From Enterovibrio sp. JCM 19048 (lineage in GTDB: Bacteria > Pseudomonadota > Gammaproteobacteria > Enterobacterales > Vibrionaceae), in contig BAXE01000017.1 in NCBI GenBank assembly GCA_001310415.1, forward strand, positions 38,312 to 102,311: a stretch of DNA of 64,000 nt. Reading direction: 5' to 3'. The notes beneath the pieces are model-generated. The model ran no database searches. It was not told the origin of the DNA and saw only the letters and a list, made by a program, of their open reading frames with translations. Made by a program: the position numbers and the translations under genes. This document shows, in pieces, positions 25,872 through 36,234 of this stretch. Within the stretch, counting starts at the first letter, position 1. Each line of letters begins with the position of its first letter.

Positions 25872-26300
25872 TTTAGTACCTTAACTCGCGTTTATTCTTT
25901 GCACTTTTTTTTTAACACTGTATAGTGCATCGCCTCAATAACGGTGCGGCTACTTTTTTGAGCAGTACCCGTTTCGATTATTCGCGCCGGTGGGATGAAC
26001 TTTTCCTGCCTCGCAGTATCTGACAACGTGATCTTCTGGGCACAGGGGTCACAATGTCTGGATTCGATGTGTATTTTCTCATGGGTTAACTGGAGTTAGC
26101 TGGAGAAATAAGCCATATTGAAAAACCAGACTGGCGCTGGCTAATTTGAAGTCAAGCTTGCAAAAGGATGCTCGCAAGGAAGGAAAGTAGTTGATTGTCC
26201 GCCCCGGCGCTTACGCTGCCGTGCATATTGACTTCGCGCAGTATGAAGACCATACCGACTCAACTAATAAGAAAGTTGTAAATACTCAAGGAGTAGAAGA
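25872..26300. other. Intergenic region between alaS and csrA, no gene seen
   Basis: These 429 bases have no open frame that I can support. In several Vibrionaceae an aspartokinase gene (lysC) sits here; it is absent. A TATAGT hexamer near 25922 preceded by a long T run may be promoter material for csrA. AAGGAG lies just before the csrA ATG. Confidence 0.5.
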
Positions 26301-26497
26301 ATGCTGATTTTGACTCGTCGCGTAGGTGAAACGCTGATGATTGGTGATGAAGTGACTGTTACTGTACTGGGCGTTAAGGTAACCAAGTACGTATCGGCGT
26401 AAACGCACCGAAAGAGGTGTCTGTGCACCGTGAAGAAATCTACATGCGTATACAAGCAGAGAAAGGTAACCCTGCACCGACGGGCGGAAACTTCTAA
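26301..26497 (+). CDS. csrA: Carbon storage regulator CsrA (one apparent frameshift)
   Basis: CsrA is an RNA-binding dimer that controls translation of carbon storage, motility and virulence mRNAs. The repaired length is 65 residues. It begins [18 protein letters not shown] and continues, after restoring a G near 26377 (AAGGGTAAC), with [21 protein letters not shown]. The RNA-binding residues L4, R6 and R44 of the family are in place. The protein is tiny and conserved, so the break is almost surely a read error. AAGGAG precedes the ATG. Confidence 0.95.
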
Positions 26498-26518
26498 GTA
26501 AACGCACCAACGTATTCG

Positions 26519-26546
26519 TAAAGGCCGGAAAATTTAACGGCCTTTT
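26519..26546 (+). terminator. Rho-independent terminator after csrA
   Basis: AAGGCCG and CGGCCTT flank a short AT-rich loop, followed by TTTT, 25 bases after the csrA stop. Confidence 0.75.
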
Positions 26547-26560
26547 CTATATCTGAAGAA

Positions 26561-26580
26561 TTTATACTCGCGAGTATAAA
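26561..26580. repeat. Perfect 20-base palindrome
   Basis: TTTATACTCGCGAGTATAAA reads the same on both strands. It lies between the csrA terminator and the tRNA promoter. It resembles a dimeric regulator operator, but no matching regulator is identifiable here. Confidence 0.6.
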
Positions 26581-26742
26581 CTCGAAATGGCGAAAAACGC
26601 TTTCCTGAATTTTTACTATTTGGGAGACACGTCAGGTTGTTCATTTAAAACGCAATTGATGATTCGATAAATCAAATATTGCGCATGTTGAGTGAGAAGT
26701 GTGCAAACGCAACGTGAATGCAGATTTTTCCCGATAAAATGT

Positions 26743-26770
26743 TTGACTTATTCTCGGCTCAAAGTAATAT
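26743..26770 (+). promoter_or_regulatory. Promoter of the Ser/Arg tRNA cluster
   Basis: TTGACT (26743-26748), a 16-base spacer and TAATAT (26765-26770) lie 16 bases before the first tRNA. The GC-rich stretch after the -10 (GTGCCTCCGC) is typical of stringently controlled stable RNA promoters. Confidence 0.75.
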
Positions 26771-26785
26771 GTGCCTCCGCAAGAC

Positions 26786-26878
26786 GGTGAGGTGGCCGAG
26801 AGGCTGAAGGCGCTCCCCTGCTAAGGGAGTATGCGGTTTATAGCCGCATCGAGGGTTCGAATCCCTCCTTCACCGCCA
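26786..26878 (+). tRNA. tRNA-Ser (GCU)
   Basis: 93 bases including encoded CCA. Acceptor GGTGAGG pairs with CCTTCACC, the anticodon loop is CTGCTAA, and a long variable arm (TATGCGGTTTATAGCCGCATC) is typical of serine tRNA. The T loop GGTTCGAATCC is intact. Confidence 0.97.
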
Positions 26879-26890
26879 TTCTTGCACTGC

Positions 26891-26966
26891 GCGACCGTAG
26901 CTCAGCTGGATAGAGTACCTGGCTACGAACCAGGCGGTCGGAGGTTCGAATCCTCCCGTCGCGCCA
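26891..26966 (+). tRNA. tRNA-Arg (ACG), one base short
   Basis: Arg tRNA with anticodon loop CTACGAA. The 3' part reads CCTCCCGTCGCGCCA where the sister copies have CCTCCCGGTCGCGCCA, so one G is missing from the acceptor stem. Length is 76 instead of 77. This is likely a read error like those in the coding genes. Confidence 0.93.
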
Positions 26967-27013
26967 TTATTTATGTTTATTGATAGCGTCAGTAAACAAG
27001 CCCGAATTGTTGT

Positions 27014-27090
27014 GCGCTCGTAGCTCAGCTGGATAGAGTACCTGGCTACGAACCAGGCGGTCGGAGGTTCGAATCCTCCCGAGCGCGCCA
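27014..27090 (+). tRNA. tRNA-Arg (ACG), acceptor-stem variant
   Basis: 77 bases with encoded CCA. The acceptor stem is GCGCTCG/CGAGCGC instead of GCGACCG/CGGTCGC in the other copies; both changed positions are compensated, so pairing is kept. Confidence 0.96.
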
Positions 27091-27100
27091 TGATTTGTGC

Positions 27101-27192
27101 GGTGAGGTGGCCGAGAGGCTGAAGGCGCTCCCCTGCTAAGGAGTATGCGGTTTATAGCCGCATCGAGGGTTCGAATCCCTCCTTCACCGCCA
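27101..27192 (+). tRNA. tRNA-Ser (GCU), second copy, one base short
   Basis: Identical to the first Ser tRNA except that one G is missing after the anticodon (CTAAGGAG for CTAAGGGAG), which would shorten the anticodon stem. This is likely a read error. Confidence 0.94.
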
Positions 27193-27209
27193 TTTAGTAA
27201 GTAAGTTGT

Positions 27210-27286
27210 GCGACCGTAGCTCAGCTGGATAGAGTACCTGGCTACGAACCAGGCGGTCGGAGGTTCGAATCCTCCCGGTCGCGCCA
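27210..27286 (+). tRNA. tRNA-Arg (ACG)
   Basis: 77 bases with CCA. Acceptor GCGACCG/CGGTCGC, anticodon ACG and T loop intact. Confidence 0.97.
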
Positions 27287-27383
27287 TCCTTACTTGCTCC
27301 AACTTAGGCTTATGCCTACCAAGGACGAAGCTCCGTTTCCGACGAAGCGCTGGCATCTGGATGATGCATGAAGTGATTACTGC

Positions 27384-27460
27384 GCGACCGTAGCTCAGCT
27401 GGATAGAGTACCTGGCTACGAACCAGGCGGTCGGAGGTTCGAATCCTCCCGGTCGCGCCA
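27384..27460 (+). tRNA. tRNA-Arg (ACG)
   Basis: 77 bases, identical to the copy at 27210. It is preceded by a 97-base spacer in which I see no other feature. Confidence 0.97.
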
Positions 27461-27505
27461 TTTCACTTTCACCCTGATTGACATCTATAATCAATCATTG
27501 CCTGC

Positions 27506-27582
27506 GCGACCGTAGCTCAGCTGGATAGAGTACCTGGCTACGAACCAGGCGGTCGGAGGTTCGAATCCTCCCGGTCGCGCCA
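27506..27582 (+). tRNA. tRNA-Arg (ACG)
   Basis: 77 bases, identical to the copies at 27210 and 27384. It is the last gene of the cluster. Confidence 0.97.
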
Positions 27583-27873
27583 TTTCTTTTGAATGTCTAT
27601 TCAATTAATCCGATTGGATTATCGTTTTTCTCAAAACACACACTTCCTGGCGTTACCTGCACTTTTTCCAGTTTTTTCAAATTCGCTTTTCCTGCGTTCA
27701 TATCTGCTACAAAACCCACTTTTAATTCCCTGAATTTCTGTATATTTCTTCTATAAAGTTTTTGCAATCAAACACCCCAGATAACCCTGCATTTGCGTTA
27801 ACAACATGATAACAATTGTGCGATTTTATTGCGTCAGAGGCCGAAAATGGCGCAAATGAAGAGTATTACAGGA

Positions 27874-27902
27874 TTGTCATTATTGTGATTTGTTAGTATT
27901 TT
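27874..27902 (+). promoter_or_regulatory. Possible promoter for oadGAB
   Basis: TTGTCA, a 17-base spacer and TATTTT lie about 120 bases before oadG. The surrounding gap (27583-28022) is AT-rich, holds no gene, and includes a small ACCACC/GGTGGT hairpin near 27972-27998. Confidence 0.4.
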
Positions 27903-28022
27903 GACCAATAACTTAACTCAGTGAGTAAATTCTCTACAAAATGTTGAGAAGCACATCGCTGGGATTAGCTGTGACCACCTGTCGGTGTCAGACCGGTGGT
28001 GAAATGGAAAGGAAGCTGACAT

Positions 28023-28262
28023 ATGGATTTGGGTAGCACACTCCAACAGGCCGCAGCGCTCATGATAACGGGCATGCTGGTCGTCTTTATTTTTCTGACA
28101 GTTTTGGTCGGTTTGGTCAAACTGATGTCCCGTCTTGTCCCCGAAGAGTTGCCACCTCAGGCAACCACGACCACTACGCCCAATAATAGTGGTCAAATTC
28201 CAGGGGAAACCATCGCTGCCATTTCTGCAGCGGTGCATAAATACCGTAATCGCCAGCGTTAG
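28023..28262 (+). CDS. oadG: Oxaloacetate decarboxylase gamma subunit
   Basis: OadG is the small membrane subunit that assembles the alpha and beta subunits of the sodium-pumping oxaloacetate decarboxylase. The product is 79 residues, intact. One transmembrane helix (about residues 10-35: AALMITGMLVVFIFLTVLVGLVKLM) is followed by a Thr/Pro-rich linker and a C-terminal tail ISAAVHKYRNRQR. The ATG follows AAGGAAG. oadA starts 37 bases after it. Confidence 0.93.
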   Translation: MDLGSTLQQAAALMITGMLVVFIFLTVLVGLVKLMSRLVPEELPPQATTTTTPNNSGQIPGETIAAISAAVHKYRNRQR

Positions 28263-28299
28263 CTGATGCGAAACATACAATTACAAGGAGTATTGTCGT

Positions 28300-30082
28300 A
28301 TGTCTAAGCCACTCGCTATTACAGACGTTGTCCTGCGTGACGCGCACCAGTCGCTGTTTGCGACCCGTATGCGTCTGGATGACATGTTACCGATTGCTGC
28401 AGCGCTGGATGATGTGGGTTACTGGTCGTTAGAGACCTGGGGCGGCGCAACGTTTGATGCCTGTATCCGCTATCTTGGTGAAGACCCATGGGTTCGTCTG
28501 CGCGAATTGAAAAAAGCCATGCCGAAAACCCCGATGCAAATGCTGCTTCGTGGGCAAAACCTGTTGGGCTACCGCCACTACGCTGACGATGTCGTCGACA
28601 AGTTTGTTGAGCGCGCCCACGCCAATGGTATGGACGTTTTCCGCATCTTTGATGCAATGAATGACGTACGTAACTTTGAGAAAGCGGTAAAAGCTGCAGT
28701 CTCTGTCGGTGCGCACGCCCAGGGTACACTCTCTTATACCACCAGTCCTTACCATACCCTGGACACCTGGACCGAACTGGCAAAGCGTCTTGAAGACCTT
28801 GGTTGTCATTCACTTTGTATTAAAGATATGTCTGGCCTGCTCAAGCCGTATGAAGCGGAAGAGCTGATCAAACGTATTAAAGCCTCCTGTGATATTCCAT
28901 TGGCGCTTCATTGTCATGCGACAACCGGCCTTTCCACTGCCACCGCTGTGAAAGCGGTTGAAGCGGGTCTGGACGTTTTGGATACGGCGATTTCTTCCAT
29001 GAGCCAGACTTACGGCCACACGCCAACCGAAACTGTGGTTGCCATGCTTCAGGGCACGGAGCGTGACACCGGGCTGGATCTGGAGAAAATCGAACCTATT
29101 GCGGCGTACTTCCGTGAAGTGCGTAAGAAATACGCCAAGTTCGAAGGCCAGCTCAAGGGTGTAGATTCCCGAATCCTGATCGCTCAGGTACCGGGTGGCA
29201 TGCTGACCAATATGGAAAGCCAGCTCAAAGAGCAGGGCGCGGCAGATCGCCTCGACGAAGTGCTACTGGAAATCCCACGCGTCCGTGAAGATTTGGGTTA
29301 TATCCCTCTGGTAACGCCAACCTCCCAAATCGTGGGTACCCAGGCTGTGATCAACGTATTGACCGGTGAACGCTACAAGAGCATCACCAAAGAAACGGCC
29401 GGTGTGCTGAAAGGTGAATACGGCGCGGCACCTGCAGAAGTCAATAAAGCTGCAAGCGCGGGTTTTGGATGGTGCAGACCCAATCACTTGCCGTCCTGCT
29501 GATCTGTTGAAGCCTGAACTGCATATTCTGACCGACGAGCTGATTGCCAAATCGAAAGAAGAAGGCATCTTACTGGCTGAAGCGCAGGTAGATGACGTAC
29601 TGACGTATGCACTGTTCCCACAAGTCGGTCTTAAGTTCCTGAAAAACCGTGGCAATCCGGAAGCGTTCGAGCCGGTACCAGGTACAGAGCCTGCTGTGGC
29701 TCCTGTGCCTGCGGCAGCGCCTGCGTCTACCGGAGGCGTGGAAGCTTACAGCGTTCAGGTGAATGGCCAGACTTATGATGTGGTTGTTGGTCCCCAGGGT
29801 GAACTGACATCGGTAACGCCTGCGGCATCTCAAGCAGCACCTACTGCGCCAGCGCCTAGCGCGGGGCCATCTGAAGCTGTGGCTGCGCCGCTGGCAGGTA
29901 ACATTTTCAAAGTGGTGGCGAAACAAGGCCATCAGGTTCAGGAAGGCGATGTACTGCTGATCCTGGAAGCGATGAAAATGGAAACCGAAATCCGTGCGAC
30001 CCGCGCAGGTACAGTTCAAGATGTGATGGTGAAAGAAGGTGACTCAGTCACTGTCGGTTCACCGCTGATGAGTCTGGCGTAA
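28300..30082 (+). CDS. oadA: Oxaloacetate decarboxylase alpha subunit (one apparent frameshift)
   Basis: OadA carries the carboxyltransferase and biotin domains; it moves CO2 from oxaloacetate to biotin. The repaired length is about 594 residues. The N-terminal domain shows [16 protein letters not shown] and HCHATTGLS, with metal-binding residues. The middle has [12 protein letters not shown]. An Ala/Pro-rich linker leads to the biotinyl domain with EAMKMET (biotinylated Lys about 35 residues from the end). The break near 29452 is best explained by loss of two bases (GCGCTG read as GCTG) or gain of one. Confidence 0.95.
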
Positions 30083-30092
30083 GAGGGTAAAC

Positions 30093-31224
30093 ATGGAAGG
30101 TTTATGGATCCTCTGGACGGAGACTGGCCTGGCTAATTTCCATTTTGGTCAGCTCATCATGATCGCCGTTGGTTGTACTTTGCTGTTTCTCGCCATCCGC
30201 AAGGGCTTTGAGCCTTGCTGCTGTTGCCGATCGGCTTTGGTGCCATTCTCGCTAACATTCCGAATGCGGGATTTACAGAGCCAGGCGGCGTGCTGTACTA
30301 CGTCTACTATGTGGGTATCGAAACGGGCATCTTCCCGCTGTTGATCTTTATGGGCGTTGGCGCCATGACAGACTTCGGGGCGCTCATCGCAACCCACGCA
30401 CGCTCTGGTTAGGGGCGGCAGCGCAGTTTGGTATTTTCGCGACGTTGTTTGGCGCGATTTTGCTGAACCTGGTGCCGGGCATGGAGTTCAACCTCGCTGA
30501 TGCGGCGTCTATCGCTATCATCGGTGGTGCAGATGGTCCGACGGCGATCTTCCTTGCCAGCCGTCTGTCTCCTGACTTACTGGGTGCGATTGCAGTGGCG
30601 GCGTACAGCTACATGGCACTGGTACCTATTATCCAGCCGCCTATCATGAAGGCGTTGACCAGCGAAGAAGAGCGTAAGATTGAAATGCGCCAACTTCGTC
30701 ACGTATCAAGAACAGAAAAGATCCTGTTCCCATTGGCAGTGCTGATGATGGCAATCCTGTTCCTGCCTTCAGCTACGCCGCTGGTGGGGATGTTCTGTCT
30801 GGGTAACCTGATGCGTGAATGTGGTGTTGTTGACCGTCTGTCCAATACAGCACAAAACGAGCTGATCAACGTGGTGACCATCTTCCTGGGACTGGCTGTT
30901 GGCTCAAAGCTGCAGGCGGATAAATTCCTGCACTTTGAAACCCTGGGTATCCTGATACTGGGTGCCGTTGCTTTCAGTATCGGTACGGCGGCGGGTGTGT
31001 TGATGGCTAAACTACTCAACAAGGTGAGTAAAGACAGCATTAACCCATTGATTGGTGCGGCGGGTGTTTCTGCTGTGCCAATGGCAGCGCGTGTGGTGAA
31101 CAAAGTGGGTCTGGATGCCAACCCCCACAACTTCCTGTTGATGCATGCAATGGGACCAAACGTGGCGGGCGTATTAGGCTCAGCGGTGGCGGCGGGTGTA
31201 CTTTTGGCGCTGGTCGGCGGCTAA
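30093..31224 (+). CDS. oadB: Oxaloacetate decarboxylase beta subunit (two apparent frameshifts)
   Basis: OadB is the membrane subunit that decarboxylates carboxybiotin and exports Na+. The repaired length is 377 residues, about nine hydrophobic segments. The key motif [10 protein letters not shown] holds the aspartate needed for Na+ and carboxybiotin chemistry; [21 protein letters not shown] near the end is also conserved. Breaks are near 30213 (T lost) and 30392 (A lost). It ends the oadGAB operon before a terminator. Confidence 0.95.
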
Positions 31225-31261
31225 CGTTACTGCGCGTTTAAAATACATTCACAAAATAATA

Positions 31262-31294
31262 GGGCGGAAGGCATTGAGTCTTCCGCCTTTTTTA
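31262..31294 (+). terminator. Rho-independent terminator after oadB
   Basis: GGCGGAAG and CTTCCGCC flank a 9-base loop and are followed by TTTTTT, about 38 bases after the oadB stop. Confidence 0.85.
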
Positions 31295-31336
31295 TTAACA
31301 CTGAAAAGCTCGAGGCTGCAAAAAAGGACGATACGC

Positions 31337-32266
31337 ATGGCTAACCTTCAACTGGCAATCACCGCGTTTGGCGGGCCGGAAACCCTCAAGCTCCAAACCA
31401 CCGACATCCCGGTACCTGCAGACAATCAGGTATTGGTCAAAGTCGCTTATGCCGGGGTAAACCCGATTGATGCCAAAACCCGCGCAGGGTTGGGATGGGG
31501 TGCAGAGAAAATCAAAGACAGCCTGCCGTGGGTACCTGGCTTTGATGCCGCCGGTATCGTTGCTCAGGATGCCGGAGAGTTTACAGCTGGTGACCGTGTG
31601 GTCGGCCGCATTGTTGAAGGTGGCGGCTATGGTCAGTATCTCTGTGCAGACAAGTCAGCGTTGGCAAGGGTGCCAGACAGTGTCCCGCTGGAGATTGCCG
31701 CCACATTTCCCGTCGCAGGCTGACGGCACTTCAGGTGCTGGAACATGCCGATGTGCGCCATCAGGACAGAGTGTTGATCCTCGCCGGTGCCGGTGGGGTT
31801 GGTCATATCGCAATCCAGCTTGCCAACATCAACGGGGCAACGGTGTATGCGTCTTGTTCGACAGCCAATGTGGACTTTGTCTCTTCCCTGGGGGCGGAGG
31901 CGGTGGATTACCACAAAGCTCCCGTGGAAGAGCAGGTGAAAGATATCGATGTGCTGATTGATTTGATGGGCGGCGATGTAGGTGAAGCGGCGCTTCAATG
32001 CGTCAAGCCGTCAGGGCGCGTGGTAACTGTCCCTACCATCACTGCACCGCGTATCATCGAGCGGCCAAGCAACGGGGCATTGAGGCCAAAGGGATGCTGG
32101 TGCAGCCAAGTGTAGAGGATCTGGATGTTCTGCTTCACGCCGCCGATGAAGGGAAACTGCGCATCACCATCAGTGCCACCTACCCGTTAGAGCAAGGCGT
32201 CCAAGCCCATAAAGATATAGAGAGTGGCCGCACACGCGCAAAATCATTTTGGAGATCCCCCAGTAA
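31337..32266 (+). CDS. Zinc-independent quinone oxidoreductase, MDR superfamily (three apparent frameshifts)
   Basis: This is a medium-chain NADPH-dependent quinone or alkenal reductase. The repaired length is 310 residues. The N-terminal GroES-like fold has VLVKVAYAGVNPIDAKTR and PWVPGFDAAGIV. The Rossmann motif is GAGGVGHIAIQLAN. No structural or catalytic zinc cysteines are visible. Breaks are near 31721, 32064 (G lost from GGG) and 32238 (G lost). The stop overlaps the next ATG (TAATG). The physiological substrate is unknown. Confidence 0.82.
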
Positions 32267-32853
32267 TGTGTCGTTACGACAAATATGAAGCCTTTATTTT
32301 CGATCTCGATGGCACTTTGATTGATTCAATGCCGGGTCACTATGCGGCCTGGCTGCAAACAGCTGCAGATTTTGGATTTGACGTTGATGAAGCCTGGTAC
32401 CACACACGCGGTGGCAGCCCAACCCTGCTAACGGCCAAGTCGCTGGTGGAAGAGAAAAGCCTGGATATAGATCCTGCGGTGCTTGCTGCCCATAAAACAC
32501 AGCAATTCAAAGCCATCATGGAAGATCATCTCGAGATCTTGCCGTTTGCGGAAGTGGCGCGGCATTTCGCAGGTAAAAAGCCGATGGCAGTTGGAACCGG
32601 CACCCTGACAGATATTGCTGAACGAATGTTGGAAAAGACCGGTCTTTTACCTTTGATGGATGTCGTTGTCGGTGCTGATCAGGTTTCTGCCCATAAACCC
32701 GAGCCGGATACTTTCCTACGCTGTGCAGAACGATTAAACGTGGCACCGGAAAAATGCCTGGTGTTCGAAGATGCGGTGTTTGGTATCAACGCAGCGAAAG
32801 CGGCAGGCATGGATGTCATTGATGTTCGGGTGACAGACATTGGATTGGATTAG
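32266..32853 (+). CDS. yqaB: HAD phosphatase, YqaB type (fructose-1-phosphate phosphatase-like)
   Basis: The protein has 195 residues and is intact, a HAD superfamily member of the beta-phosphoglucomutase/YqaB clade. Motif I FDLDGTLIDSMPGHYAAW gives the nucleophile Asp. Motif II is AVGTGTLTD. The Lys motif is HKPEPDTFLRCAERL. Motif IV is VFEDAVFGINAAKAAGM. E. coli YqaB shares these and acts on fructose-1-phosphate and 6-phosphogluconate; substrate here is inferred. It is followed by yqaA as in E. coli, with coupling to the upstream oxidoreductase. Confidence 0.85.
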   Translation: MCRYDKYEAFIFDLDGTLIDSMPGHYAAWLQTAADFGFDVDEAWYHTRGGSPTLLTAKSLVEEKSLDIDPAVLAAHKTQQFKAIMEDHLEILPFAEVARHFAGKKPMAVGTGTLTDIAERMLEKTGLLPLMDVVVGADQVSAHKPEPDTFLRCAERLNVAPEKCLVFEDAVFGINAAKAAGMDVIDVRVTDIGLD

Positions 32854-33270
32854 TGGTGACTCGGCGCTGTGGGTGTTGTTTTCAACTGGTTTTCTCAGCG
32901 CCACCTTGCTTCCTGGCGGTTCGGAAGCCAACCTCGTTTTACTGCTTAAGCAAAACCAGTTCAGCTTGGCGACACTGGTGTTGGTCGCCACCCTTGGTAA
33001 CACGCTGGGAGCATGACCAACTATTGGATTGGCCGTTTCATTCCTGCGCGAACCCTTGAGCAGAAACACGGTCAAAGAGCCATTAACTGGCTTCAACGCT
33101 ACGGTTACTGGACCTTGTTGCTGAGCTGGCTACCCATTATCGGCGACCCGCTTTGTCTGGCTGCTGGCTGGCTGAGACTCAAGCAGCGTTGGTGCTGGCT
33201 CTTGATTGCCACGGGCAAAGCCCTCAGATACCTGATACTGGCACTCGTGACCCGAGGCTTAATGTTTTAA
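32840..33270 (+). CDS. yqaA: YqaA family membrane protein (one apparent frameshift, TTG start)
   Basis: This is a small inner-membrane protein of the SNARE-associated/DedA-like group. The repaired length is 143 residues, close to E. coli YqaA (142). It reads FSTGFLSATLLPGGSEANLVLLL, then TNYWIGRFIPARTLEQKHGQRAINWLQRYG and LLSWLPIIGDPLCLAAGWLRL. The break near 33014 loses one A (GCAATG). In frame there is no ATG or GTG; TTG at 32840, overlapping the yqaB end, is the only start that gives family length. Function is unknown. Confidence 0.75.
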
Positions 33271-33290
33271 TTTTTATCAAAGGATAGCGT

Positions 33291-36122
33291 GTGCGTTATT
33301 TTATCCTGACGGCAACCCTGTTTGGGTTGTCAGGGTGTGGCATCTTTCCGTCCACACCCGCGCTGCCTGATGGCGTCACTTTTATTGAAGAAAAAGGCGC
33401 TACGGGTGACGCCCCGGCCATCCCCTATCAAAAATACCGTCTCTCCAACGGCTTGACGGTGTTGCTTCACCCTGATGATTCCGATCCACTGGTTCATGTG
33501 GATGTGACCTATCACGTCGGTTCGGCCGTGAAGAGCCGGGTAAGTCTGGCTTTGCCCACTTCTTTGAGCACATGATGTTTCAGGGCTCTGAGCATGTCGG
33601 CGACCAGCAGCATTTCAAACTGGTGACGGAATCCGGCGGCAGCGTTAACGGAACGACCAACCGAGACCGCACCAACTACTACGAAACCGTGCCTGCCAAC
33701 GAGCTGGAAAAAATGCTGTGGCTGGAATCTGACCGCATGGGCTTTTTGCTTGATGCCGTTTCCCAGCGCAAATTTGAAATCCAGCGCGATACGGTAAAAA
33801 ACGAACGGGCACAGAACTACGACAACCGCCCTTATGGCCTAGTGCAGGAAACCCTGTCTGCCAGTCTGTACCCGCCGACTCATCCCTACAGCTGGCCGAC
33901 TATCGGCTATGTCGAAGATCTCAATGGCGTGGACGTGGACGATCTGAAAGCCTTCTTCCTGCGCTGGTACGGCCCAAACAACGCCACGCTCAGCATCGGC
34001 GGTGATATCGATGTTGCCAAAACCCTAGAGTGGGTAGAGAAATACTTTGGTGATATTCCTGCCGGGCCCGAGGTGAAAACGGCGGATAAATGGCCGGTGA
34101 CCCTGGACGCTAACCGCTTCGTTACTCTTGAAGACAATATCCAGCAGCCGATGCTGGTGATGACCTGGCCAACGGAATATCCAGGGGCAGACTCCCGTGT
34201 CGCGCTCGACATGCTCGCCTCTGTGCTGGGGCAGGGACGTAACAGTCTGCTTTATCAGGAACTGGTCAAACCGGGCAAGGTACTGAGTGCCAGCGCGTAT
34301 CAGGACTGTGCTGAGCTTGCGTGTAACCTTCAGGTATATGTGCTGGGCAATCAGGGTCAGAGCCTGCAATCGCTGCGTAAAGATGTCATGGGCGTACTGG
34401 CTTCCCTCAAGACGCGGGGTATCAAAGCGGATGATCTGGCGCAGGTGAAAGGCAGCGCTGAGGCAAGCGCCGTATTTGGCCTGCAAAGCGTGCACGGTAA
34501 AGTGGCACAACTGGCTTCCAACGAGACCTTCTATGGCGAGCCGGATAGGCTGGCTATCTGGCTGGATGAGCTAGACGATGTCTCGACCGGGGAAGTGGAA
34601 GCCGCCTTTGACCGCTTTATCTGGAATAAGCCATCACTGAGCCTGTCGGTCGTGCCGGTTGGCAAAACCAGCCTCGCCGCTGCAGCCCCCAACTTTTCGC
34701 CGGTGCGTGCCAAAACAGACGGTAATGCGGATACCGGTGATGCATCGTTAGCGTTGCGTGAAACACCGGAAACCTTTGACCGTTCTGTGGTACCAAAACC
34801 AGACAGCGCTGTGACGGTGAAAGTGCCGAAGCTTTACCGGGCCAAATTGGACAACGGTATTCAAATTGCCGGTGCAACGTCGGATGAAACGCCAACAGTG
34901 ACTGTTCACCTGATTTTACCCGCAGGCAGCTTGATGGAGCCGGAAGGTAAAAATGGCCTGGCATCGCTGACCGCCGATCTGCTGGCAGAGGGAACCACCA
35001 ACCGTACCAGTGAAGCGATTGCTGCCGAGTTGGATCGCCTTGGTTCCAGTATCAGTGTCAGTGCGTCTTCCCGTGGTACCACCATCAGTGTTTCTTCCCT
35101 GACTAAAAACCTCGAAGAAACCCTGACCCTTGCAGGCGATATGCTGTTTCATCCCAAGTTCGACGAGGATGATTTCGAACGTCTGAAAAAACAGGCGTTG
35201 GAAAGTATCCAGTTCAGTCACCAGACACCCCAGTGGCAGGCAAGTCAGGCAAGACGCCATGTGCTGTTCAGTGACCCGTGGCATGCATTGCCATCGGAAG
35301 GCACCCTTGAAACGCTGGGTGCGCTGACTGTCGGCGATGTGAAAGACTTCTATGCCCGTCACTACACCCCGGATTCGGCAAGACTGATTGCTGTCGGTGA
35401 TATCGACAAATCCACCTGTTGTCGAGTATTAACGGCTTGGCAGAATGGAAAGGGGAGCCTGCAACGGCACCGGCTAAAACCCTGATTAAGGAATACAGCA
35501 AACCGCAAATCTGGCTGGTGGACAAACCCGGCGCACCGCAAAGCGTGGTGCAGATGGTACGGCATGCCATGCCTTACGACGCCACCGGCGAGATGTTTAA
35601 AACCCAGCTGGCCAACTTTAACCTTGCCGGGAACTTTAATTCACGCTTGAACCTGAACCTTCGCGAAGACAAGGGTTACACCTATGGGGCAAGCGGTTAT
35701 GTCTATGGCGATCAGGATAAAGGCGTTGTCGTATATCAGGCACAGGTGCGCGCAGACAGCACAGCCGATACGGTCAAAGAGATGCAAAGTGAACTGCGCA
35801 ACATGGCCGAAAACGGTATGACTGACGAAGAGCTGGCCTTTTTGCGCCTGGCTGTCGGGCAAAACGAAGCCTGAGCTATGAAACGCCGGGGGATAAGGCG
35901 GGACTGATCGCCAATATGATGCGCAACAATCTGCCCGCCGACTACAAGGCAAAACAGAAAGCGATCATCGATACAGTCTCGAAAGAAACACTCAATGAAC
36001 TGGCAAAAATCTGGTTTGAGCCCGAAGATTATCAGGTGATTATCGTCGGTGATGCAAAGGCGCTGGCGCCATCATTGAGTACCTTGGGACTGCCGGTTAA
36101 GCGTCTGACTATTGAGAACTGA
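33291..36122 (+). CDS. M16 family zinc protease, lipoprotein (three apparent frameshifts)
   Basis: This is a large insulinase-type metallopeptidase. The repaired length is 944 residues, two M16 halves. The GTG start follows AAGGA. The N-terminus MRYFILTATLFGLSGC is a lipoprotein signal with lipobox LSGC. After repair near 33516 (C lost from CCC) the inverse zinc motif HFFEH appears (near 33560), with the downstream Glu in the N-terminal half. The second half begins near LPKLYRAKLDNGIQ without a zinc motif, as in PqqL/YhjJ-like proteins. Other breaks are near 35416 and 35873 (both C lost from CCC). In Vibrio an insulinase family gene lies just before gshA. Confidence 0.88.
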
Positions 36123-36234
36123 CGCCACGTTACCGACAGTGTAAGCCGAGTGAGAAACAGTGAGATGCTTTTGCCACCAAGAGTGATTATGCTTAGTCAT
36201 CTTACTGCTTTAATTACAATAAAAGAGTGCAGCC

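Noticed and set aside
26870..27494. Minus-strand open frames across the tRNA cluster with repeated GGFEPPTAWFVARYSIQLSYGR peptides (shown here only as a motif type).
   Set aside because: These are antisense translations of tRNA genes, a familiar annotation artefact, not proteins.
26786..27582. Regularly repeated blocks of about 77 bases, resembling a repeat array.
   Set aside because: They fold as complete tRNA-Arg and tRNA-Ser genes with CCA ends; there are no unique spacers of constant length, so it is not a CRISPR array.
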